A stretch of DNA of 10,067 nt, taken from NCBI GenBank assembly GCA_013215025.1, contig JABSRR010000028.1:1-10067 (forward strand). The letters run 5' to 3'. Within the stretch, counting starts at the first letter, position 1. Each line of letters opens with the position of its first letter. A program made the translations under genes and the position numbers. Under the pieces are notes generated by a model. The model was not told the origin of the DNA and ran no database searches. It was given only the letters and a program-made list of their open reading frames with translations. Below are positions 5,547-10,067 of the stretch, one piece after another. This DNA is from Pseudomonadales bacterium. Lineage in GTDB: Bacteria; Pseudomonadota; Gammaproteobacteria; Pseudomonadales; DT-91.

Positions 5547-6797
5547 CTAACGGGTGTGAATCAGCGGCAGCTCGTCAAGTTTGGTGGTATAGGCTGGCGA
5601 TTTGAACTGTCGCTGCATTTGCCAATCTGGATCGATACCGCTACTGGCAAAAAACACCTGGGCTTGTTGGCGATTTAGCTGATCTAGCGTTTGCATCAGC
5701 TGGCGCGAACGCTCAGTTTGATATTGCTGAAAAAAATTTAACTGGCTGGGCTGTTCGTCGATCAGTTCAATTAAGCCCACTCCAGCTTTGGCATAGGCGT
5801 GACCAGGACGAAAGATTGATCTCACGGCCTGCTGACTGGCGGCAATAATATGCCGCGTATCGTTACTGGCGTAGGGCAGTACAACGGTGGCACTGTTGCG
5901 GTAGGGCTCTGTGTCAAAGCGCGAGGTTTGCACAAAGGCGGTGATAGTTTTCACTAAACTGTGCTGCTGACGCAGCTTGCCTGCTGCACGCGTGGCATAT
6001 AGGCTGACCGCTTGCAATAAACCCTCCAGTGTATAAACCCGCTGCCCAAATGAGCGAGTCGAATAAATTTGCTGCTTTGGGCTCGGTTGGTTTTCAAGAC
6101 TTAGACAGGCCTCGCCATTGAGCTCGGCGATCGTGCGGGCAAGGTTAACACTAAAATGTTTGCGGATATGTTTGGCGTTAGCTGCCTGTAAGTCGTACAC
6201 CGTGTGTATATCAAACATGGCTAAACGTTTGGCCAGTCGGTGGCCAACCCCCCATACTTTACTGACCGGTAATTTTTTAAATACGGCATGCCACTGTGCT
6301 GGCTGGTCCAGCATGCAAACGCCGTGTAAGCGTTGTGATTTTTTGGCAATATGATTCGCTAACTTTGCTAAAGTTTTACTCGGGCCGATACCGACACATA
6401 CCGGCATTCTCACATCGCGCCACACCGTATGCTTTATCTGTTGACCATAGTCCGGTAGCGGTATACCTATTTGTTTTAATGATAGAAACGATTCATCTAT
6501 CGAATAGACTTCAAGTTCTGAGCTAAAGCGCGATAAGGTATCGACCACCCGTTGTGAAATATCGGCATAGAGTGCGTAATTGCTGCTAAACACGGCAACG
6601 CGATGCTGCTCTAATAGCGGCTTTAGCATAAAGTAGGCCTGTAGATCAGGTATGTTCAGCGCCTTTGCGGCGGCATTGCGCGCCACAATGCAGCCGTCGT
6701 TATTGCTTAATACCACGACTGGGCGATGCCGTAAGTCGGGTCGAAAAATCTGCTCGCAGCTGGCGTAAAAACTGTTGCAGTCAACCAGTGCGAACAT
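5547..6797 (-). CDS. umuC: DNA polymerase V catalytic subunit UmuC (Y-family)
   Basis: A 416-residue translesion DNA polymerase (E. coli UmuC 422). With two processed UmuD subunits and RecA it forms Pol V, which copies past lesions at low fidelity. Asp6 in F-A-L-V-D-C-N-S-F-Y and Asp101-Glu102 in Y-S-I-D-E-S-F are the metal-binding catalytic residues, at the same positions as in E. coli. S-N-N-D-G-C (31-36) is the nucleotide-contact segment and K-L-P-V-S-K-V-W-G-V-G (175-185) the thumb helix-hairpin-helix. Q-L-N-F-F (352-356) is the expected sliding-clamp binding motif. All key residues are present, so it should be active. Its start overlaps the end of umuD by 17 bases and has no clear ribosome binding site, which implies translational coupling. 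Confidence 0.96.
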   Translation of the reverse strand: MFALVDCNSFYASCEQIFRPDLRHRPVVVLSNNDGCIVARNAAAKALNIPDLQAYFMLKPLLEQHRVAVFSSNYALYADISQRVVDTLSRFSSELEVYSIDESFLSLKQIGIPLPDYGQQIKHTVWRDVRMPVCVGIGPSKTLAKLANHIAKKSQRLHGVCMLDQPAQWHAVFKKLPVSKVWGVGHRLAKRLAMFDIHTVYDLQAANAKHIRKHFSVNLARTIAELNGEACLSLENQPSPKQQIYSTRSFGQRVYTLEGLLQAVSLYATRAAGKLRQQHSLVKTITAFVQTSRFDTEPYRNSATVVLPYASNDTRHIIAASQQAVRSIFRPGHAYAKAGVGLIELIDEQPSQLNFFQQYQTERSRQLMQTLDQLNRQQAQVFFASSGIDPDWQMQRQFKSPAYTTKLDELPLIHTR

Positions 6798-7215
6798 GCA
6801 GGTATCGGATGCAGTGTGTTACAACGCCCTCAATCACGCAGTCCATTGCGTCATTAATGGGAATCGGGGCATAGCGTTGATTGGCCGATACTAGGCAGCG
6901 CTGCTGCAGATCGAGCAGTTTACAGACCATCTCGCCGTTTAGCGCGGCAACCACGACTGAGCCATGTACAGGCGTACAAGAGCGATCAATGACCAGCAAG
7001 TCACCATTAAAAATACCTTTACGAATCATCGAATCACCATTAGCTCGTGCAAAAAAGGTCGCCGCAGGCCGCTTGACAATATGCCGGTTAAGGTCGATAC
7101 GCTCTTCAACATAGTCATCAGCAGGGCTTGGAAAGCCTGCAGCCACGCGGCTAGCAAATAAAGGCAGGGTTAGGCTGGTTGCGCTAATGTCGCCATCAAT
7201 AAGGCTTATTTTCAT
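6781..7215 (-). CDS. umuD: UmuD, self-cleaving subunit of DNA polymerase V
   Basis: A 144-residue LexA-like protein (E. coli UmuD 139). RecA filaments on damaged DNA trigger it to cut itself, giving UmuD', the Pol V accessory subunit. The cleavage site is Ala26-Gly27 in A-A-G-F-P-S-P-A, where E. coli has Cys-Gly. The catalytic dyad is Ser62 (N-G-D-S-M) and Lys99 (E-M-V-C-K-L). Y-V-E-E-R-I-D-L-N (35-43) is highly typical. All residues needed for self-cleavage are present. There is no strong ribosome binding site before the ATG. Expression should be controlled by LexA through the box about 17-36 bases upstream. umuC follows with overlap. Confidence 0.96.
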   Translation of the reverse strand: MKISLIDGDISATSLTLPLFASRVAAGFPSPADDYVEERIDLNRHIVKRPAATFFARANGDSMIRKGIFNGDLLVIDRSCTPVHGSVVVAALNGEMVCKLLDLQQRCLVSANQRYAPIPINDAMDCVIEGVVTHCIRYLHVRTG

Positions 7216-7231
7216 AATTACTACGGTTTAG

Positions 7232-7251
7232 TACTGTATATATAACCAGTA
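7232..7251 (-). promoter_or_regulatory. LexA (SOS) box of umuDC
   Basis: The plus strand reads CTGT-ATATATAA-CCAG (7234-7249). This matches the proteobacterial LexA consensus CTGT-N8-ACAG with one mismatch, plus TA on both outer sides. It lies 17 bases before the umuD start and next to the proposed -10 box, so bound LexA would block transcription. Confidence 0.9.
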
Positions 7252-7275
7252 TATAGTGGGGTAATAAAAGCACAA
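7248..7275 (-). promoter_or_regulatory. Candidate sigma-70 promoter of umuDC
   Basis: On the minus strand, TTGTGC (7275-7270) and TATACT (7253-7248) are spaced by 16 bases. The -10 box matches consensus at 5 of 6 positions and overlaps the LexA box by four bases. Confidence 0.5.
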
Positions 7276-7348
7276 GCAAAGATCGCTGGCATGACTTTTT
7301 TTTCATCATCAGCTATGCGATATTGCAGTTTTTGACAGGATTTAAAAT

Positions 7349-7993
7349 ATGCAGCGAGAAAAACGTGATTCGTTTGTAAAGCAAACGCTGTTAGGTGGTT
7401 TAGTCATTATTTTGCCAGTTGCTATCCTAGCGATGGGCGTACGCTGGCTGTTTAATTTTGTCACAAATTTGATTCAGCCGTTTACCAATTTAGTGGTGAA
7501 AACCTTAGGTTTTCCAGAGCTCATTGGCGACGCGATTGTATTGGTGGCAATGATTCTTAGCTGTTTTGCGGTAGGCTGGTTGGTGACAACCAAAGGCGGC
7601 GCCTGGTTTCACCAACGATTTGACGCCCGCTTAGCTCGCTTAGCCCCGGGTTATAAATTGGTCAAAGACATTGTGGGTCAATTTTTCGGTGATGCCTCAC
7701 AGTCACCCTTTGCAAATGGTGAGGTTGCAGTAGTGCAGCTATTTGGTTGTGATAACCCAACGCGGGTCACGGCGATTGTGACTAGCAAACATGCTGGCGG
7801 CGGTTTTACTGTATTTATGCCCACTGGGCCAAATCCAACATCGGGCAATATTTATCATGTGGCCGCAGAACAGGTCACCTTGTGCCCAGAAATCGCTATC
7901 GAAGATGCTATGCGTACCATCATTGCCTGTGGTGCCGGCAGCGGTGACTTATTCTCACCCTATGAATTAGGCAAGTCTGAACCCGCCGCGTAA
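7349..7993 (+). CDS. DUF502 family inner-membrane protein
   Basis: A 214-residue membrane protein of the DUF502 family, function unknown. A short basic N-terminus (R-E-K-R) is followed by two membrane helices, about 14-36 and 60-80, and a C-terminal soluble domain (81-205). The family signature P-T-G-P-N-P-T-S-G is at 158-166, usually P-T-T-P-N-P-T-S-G. Y-K-L-V-K-D-I at 102-108 is also typical. AGGA lies 8 bases before the ATG. It is divergent from umuD, with the LexA box between them about 100 bases upstream of this start, so direct SOS control of this gene is unlikely but not excluded. No terminator is visible after it. Confidence 0.9.
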   Translation: MQREKRDSFVKQTLLGGLVIILPVAILAMGVRWLFNFVTNLIQPFTNLVVKTLGFPELIGDAIVLVAMILSCFAVGWLVTTKGGAWFHQRFDARLARLAPGYKLVKDIVGQFFGDASQSPFANGEVAVVQLFGCDNPTRVTAIVTSKHAGGGFTVFMPTGPNPTSGNIYHVAAEQVTLCPEIAIEDAMRTIIACGAGSGDLFSPYELGKSEPAA

Positions 7994-8032
7994 GCTCAAC
8001 GCAACAGTAAAGCGCAAGACAAATGACAAAGG

Positions 8033-8065
8033 GCAAAGAGCAAAGAGCAAAGAGCAAAGAGCAAA
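8033..8065. repeat. 7-bp tandem repeat GCAAAGA, 4.7 copies
   Basis: Four perfect GCAAAGA units (8033-8060) are followed by a partial GCAAA (8061-8065). Degenerate related sequence (GACAAAG) lies just upstream. The array is noncoding. Such arrays change copy number by slippage. Confidence 0.9.
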
Positions 8066-8202
8066 ACTCGACAGTATTATCCCAGGCTTTTAGAGAGAGC
8101 GTTTGTTTCGAAAAGGGCGTGCGTATGCAAGCGGAAGGTTGTAAGTGCGGAAACTCGAAGTTTTACGAACAGTAGCTCTAATACATAGTCGCTGGGCGGA
8201 TG

Positions 8203-8216
8203 TAGCTAATTAGCTA
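8203..8216. repeat. 14-bp palindrome TAGCTAATTAGCTA, recurrent motif copy 1
   Basis: A perfect inverted repeat. The 13-mer GTAGCTAATTAGC starting at 8202 is repeated exactly at 8781-8793, and its core returns at 9464-9472. Confidence 0.7.
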
Positions 8217-8242
8217 AGCAATTTAATGATGTAGTTTATGTA

Positions 8243-8267
8243 GCTAGTCGAATGTTGCTAGTCGAAT
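8243..8267. repeat. 11-bp direct repeat GCTAGTCGAAT
   Basis: Two identical copies, 8243-8253 and 8257-8267, are separated by three bases. They are noncoding. Confidence 0.7.
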
Positions 8268-8304
8268 AAAGCTAATAAGAGGGAAGGCAATCAGTGTGAA
8301 GCAA

Positions 8305-8326
8305 TTGCGCTACCTAGGTAGCGCAA
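8305..8326. repeat. 22-bp perfect palindrome
   Basis: The left half TTGCGCTACCT (8305-8315) is followed directly by its exact reverse complement (8316-8326). It lies 34 bases past the stop of the minus-strand gene at 8360, between convergent genes. A T-run is absent on both sides, so it is not a standard terminator. A transcript hairpin with a CTAG loop and 9-bp stem is possible. Confidence 0.75.
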
Positions 8327-8359
8327 GCGTGATAAGTCATAGCAGTAAAGCATTAAGCC

Positions 8360-8704
8360 TTAAATGACAACAAACTGTGGCTCAATTGACTGCTCATTTG
8401 ACATCGCCAACCAGCCTTTGACAATGCGAATAATCACCACAATACCCACTGCAGCGTAAAGTAAATAAGCCAGTGAGGGCAGAATCATCGCGATGATATA
8501 GCTCGCGATTGCTCCAACCACAGCATAAATAAAGGTGTTCATTTGCCACGACATATGTGATTCGGCAAAGGTGCCTTTGGCTTCATCTTTTTTGAGGATA
8601 TTCCAAATAAAGCCAACAATAAAAGTAATGCCAACTAAAAATGAAACAGCTTGAAGTATATACACAATTTGAACATTGCGTTTTGCTTGAGCGGCGTCAG
8701 ACAT
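8360..8704 (-). CDS. Small three-helix membrane protein (COG3671/DUF4870-like)
   Basis: A 114-residue integral membrane protein with helices near 11-33, 57-75 and 78-97. Between helices 1 and 2 is K-K-D-E-A-K-G-T-F-A-E-S-H-M-S-W-Q (38-54), and the last helix ends in R-I-V-K-G-W-L-A (93-100). This E-S-H-x-x-W-Q then R-I-x-K-G-W pattern is one I recall from a widespread family of small uncharacterised proteobacterial membrane proteins. The family name is less certain than the resemblance. A strong AGGAGA ribosome binding site lies 8 bases before the ATG. It has its own 135-base upstream spacer and seems to be a single-gene unit. Function unknown. Confidence 0.85.
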   Translation of the reverse strand: MSDAAQAKRNVQIVYILQAVSFLVGITFIVGFIWNILKKDEAKGTFAESHMSWQMNTFIYAVVGAIASYIIAMILPSLAYLLYAAVGIVVIIRIVKGWLAMSNEQSIEPQFVVI

Positions 8705-8780
8705 ATCAATATCTCCTTCTGAAAGTCAGTCCATGCAAGATCATTATTAGCTAAAAAACTTTGATCAATCAAGCCTTTAA

Positions 8781-8793
8781 GTAGCTAATTAGC
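8781..8793. repeat. Recurrent motif GTAGCTAATTAGC, copy 2
   Basis: Identical over 13 bases to 8202-8214. It lies in the spacer upstream of the three-helix protein gene, about 80 bases before its start, where a promoter or operator would be expected. Confidence 0.65.
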
Positions 8794-8839
8794 AGTAAAA
8801 TCGAGGAAATGTTTGGAAAACTTGCTGATATAGCCAATT

Positions 8840-9409
8840 TTACAGCAAACGACGCTTATGACGTTTAAACCGCATATGCGGTTGCTCCTGCGCTTCACGC
8901 AAACAATTACGTAAGTAGGGCATTGCGGCTAAATAGCGTTGGCGTGCAGAATCCTGGGTGATAAAGTCTTCGAGTTTGCGAAGGTTACAGGGCTGCTCCG
9001 GCATCATGTCGGCAATTGCTTTAACCGCGATGTCTAGCTGACAGTGTTCAAGCTGGTAGGCAGCAGCCTGGGTGGGCGTAAGAATGTAAATATCGTCACT
9101 CGCCCGGCGCTGATAGCGCGTAGCATCAAAGGGCGACGACGCCAGTACAGAAGGCTTTGGCATCCACAGTGAAATGCCGTGCGGCGCAACTAATTGATTA
9201 CCACGCACTAGCTGGCAGTCGAGCGTTTTAAGGCTGGCAATCACGTGTTGACGCATAGCTGGTGATAAAATGTCGATATCTGAGCGATCGAAGCGACTAT
9301 CGTCGAATACCGATAAAATGCGCTGATCAGCATGCCAATAGAGTAATTCATCGGCGTCAACGTGTTCGATCAAAGCATGCTGCCAATCAGCTGCAGAAAT
9401 GGGCGCCAT
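8840..9409 (-). CDS. Unrecognised 189-residue soluble protein
   Basis: I do not recognise this protein. It has no signal peptide or membrane helix and is probably cytosolic. It begins with a hydrophilic, acidic N-terminal region and a motif L-L-Y-W-H-A-D (22-28). The middle has H-G-I-S-L-W-M-P-K-P (77-86), D-D-I-Y-I-L-T-P-T-Q-A (105-115) and Y-Q-L-E-H-C (118-123). It ends in L-R-N-C-L-R-E-A followed by a strongly basic tail R-F-K-R-H-K-R-R (180-187), which could bind nucleic acid or phospholipid. Codon use resembles the neighbours, and the frame is long and clean. AGAGG lies 11 bases before the ATG, a little far. It is divergent from the Nudix gene, with 105 bases between. That it is a gene is likely; its function is unknown. 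Confidence 0.78.
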   Translation of the reverse strand: MAPISAADWQHALIEHVDADELLYWHADQRILSVFDDSRFDRSDIDILSPAMRQHVIASLKTLDCQLVRGNQLVAPHGISLWMPKPSVLASSPFDATRYQRRASDDIYILTPTQAAAYQLEHCQLDIAVKAIADMMPEQPCNLRKLEDFITQDSARQRYLAAMPYLRNCLREAQEQPHMRFKRHKRRLL

Positions 9410-9514
9410 AGATTGTAATGCCTCTAGATAAAGTTTTACGGAGTGATAAGTGAGCTAAATAGCAGCTAATTACGAATATACGCCTAGCCAATGATTAAAG
9501 TTTATGAGGAAACT
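9410..9514. other. Divergent spacer with recurrent motif copy 3
   Basis: These 105 bases must hold promoters for both flanking genes. AGCTAATTA (9464-9472) repeats the core of the palindromic motif seen at 8203 and 8782. No clear sigma-70 pair is visible. Confidence 0.4.
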
Positions 9515-10067
9515 ATGACAGTGATCAAAGCATGGTCAAGATTGTCATCGAAGCGTTTAGCCGATTCACGCATTATGAGTTTTTGTGAGGCTAGAGATCA
9601 ATCGCCCTATACTGATAAAGCACACGATTTTGTTTATCTAGACAGTGTTGACTGGGTGAATATTGTGCCTATCACAGCACAACAAGAAGTGGTGATGATT
9701 AAACAATATCGGCATGGTGATCAGTCAATTAGTTTGGAGATTCCTGGCGGCATGGTTGATGCGAATGAGCAGGCCATGCAGGCGGCCTGTCGAGAATGCA
9801 TGGAAGAAACCGGCTATCAGGTGAGCAATGTGCGAGCATTTGGCGTGTTATCGCCGAACCCTGCAATTTTCAATAACCGTTTGCATTGCTTTGTGGCTGA
9901 ATTAGCAGAGACCGCTGCAGATGCTTACACCAATCATCATAGCGCGACCGAAAAAACAGAGGTGGTGTTAATGCCGATTGCCGAGCTAGCCCCAGCTATG
10001 CTTAGCGGCGAAATTAATCATGCCTTAGTTTGCGCGACGTTATGGCGTTTTTTAGCCTTACGTCAGG
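9515..10067 (+). CDS. Nudix hydrolase, ADP-ribose pyrophosphatase-like, 3' end missing
   Basis: 184 residues are visible before the window ends. Nudix enzymes use metal ions to split nucleoside diphosphates linked to another group. The full Nudix box G-x5-E-x7-R-E-x-x-E-E-x-G is at 79-100, with Glu94, Glu97 and Glu98 as metal ligands. Position 95, usually a bulky hydrophobic, is Cys. E-I-P-G-G just before the box and N-P-A-I-F-N-N-R-L-H-C-F-V-A (115-128) after it are typical of the ADP-ribose/NUDT5-like branch, so ADP-ribose or a sugar nucleotide is the likely substrate. I chose the ATG at 9515 because GAGGA lies 4 bases upstream. An in-frame ATG at 9491 would add eight residues but lacks a ribosome binding site. 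Confidence 0.9.
   Translation, partial: MTVIKAWSRLSSKRLADSRIMSFCEARDQSPYTDKAHDFVYLDSVDWVNIVPITAQQEVVMIKQYRHGDQSISLEIPGGMVDANEQAMQAACRECMEETGYQVSNVRAFGVLSPNPAIFNNRLHCFVAELAETAADAYTNHHSATEKTEVVLMPIAELAPAMLSGEINHALVCATLWRFLALRQ

Larger units (their letters stand above)
7994..8359. other. Gene-free, repeat-rich spacer
   Basis: This 366-base stretch lies between convergent genes. It contains a heptamer tandem array (8033-8065), a 14-bp palindrome (8203-8216), an 11-bp direct repeat (8243-8253 and 8257-8267) and a 22-bp palindrome (8305-8326). The one open frame, 50 codons at 8023-8175, starts inside the repeat, lacks a ribosome binding site and has no recognisable features, so I do not call it. 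I see no RNA gene with a clear promoter or terminator. Confidence 0.6.

Noticed and set aside
6118..7161. Several plus-strand frames opposite umuC and umuD
   Set aside because: They are antisense shadows; umuC and umuD are certain from catalytic motifs and length.
8023..8175. Plus-strand 50-codon open frame through the heptamer repeat
   Set aside because: No ribosome binding site, the first third is repeat-encoded, the remainder has no domain-like or membrane features, and it starts in a region of short duplications.
8305..8326. Palindrome as a bidirectional rho-independent terminator
   Set aside because: The position between convergent genes fits, but there is no T-run after the hairpin on either strand, so I list it only as a palindrome.
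9491..9514. Earlier ATG for the Nudix gene
   Set aside because: It is in frame, but no ribosome binding site precedes it, whereas GAGGA precedes the ATG at 9515.

Overview
This window looks like ordinary chromosomal DNA from a gammaproteobacterium, probably a marine or environmental one. The evidence is gene content: a Coq7-type ubiquinone hydroxylase, an enterobacterial-like Nei, a UmuDC operon with a proteobacterial LexA box, a DUF502 membrane protein and a DsbB preceded by a tiny DUF5993-like gene. I cannot name a genus. I see no insertion sequence, phage gene, tRNA, rRNA or CRISPR array.

Layout, left to right. Positions 1-330 hold the 3' end of coq7, closed by a clear rho-independent terminator. 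Positions 543-1796 hold an alpha/beta-hydrolase carboxylesterase and a membrane-anchored protein of unknown function, probably co-transcribed. Positions 2010-2891 hold a short-chain dehydrogenase/reductase whose Shine-Dalgarno sequence lies inside a predicted 12-bp hairpin. It converges on a minus-strand pair at 2912-3634: a 51-residue membrane protein and a DsbB-like oxidoreductase. Positions 3908-4387 hold a NYN/LabA-type putative nuclease. A 43-residue membrane protein follows on the minus strand at 4410-4541, behind a strong ribosome binding site and a 16-bp palindrome.

Positions 4713-7215 form a DNA-repair block: nei (endonuclease VIII) converging on umuDC (DNA polymerase V). umuDC has a LexA box and overlapping promoter at 7232-7275. 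Next come a DUF502 membrane protein (7349-7993), a repeat- and palindrome-rich spacer with no credible gene (7994-8359), a three-helix membrane protein (8360-8704, minus), an unrecognised 189-residue protein (8840-9409, minus), and a divergent Nudix hydrolase cut off by the window end (9515-10067).

The genes mostly work separately: quinone synthesis, esterase, disulfide formation, repair and nucleotide clean-up. The real functional groupings are umuD-umuC (SOS mutagenesis, beside the base-excision enzyme Nei) and the small-protein/dsbB pair. The points most worth a second look are the SD-sequestering hairpin before the SDR gene, the relocated cysteine pair in the DsbB variant, the two small membrane-protein genes, and a set of palindromes and repeats in the spacers. 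I did not find a clearly new multi-gene system.
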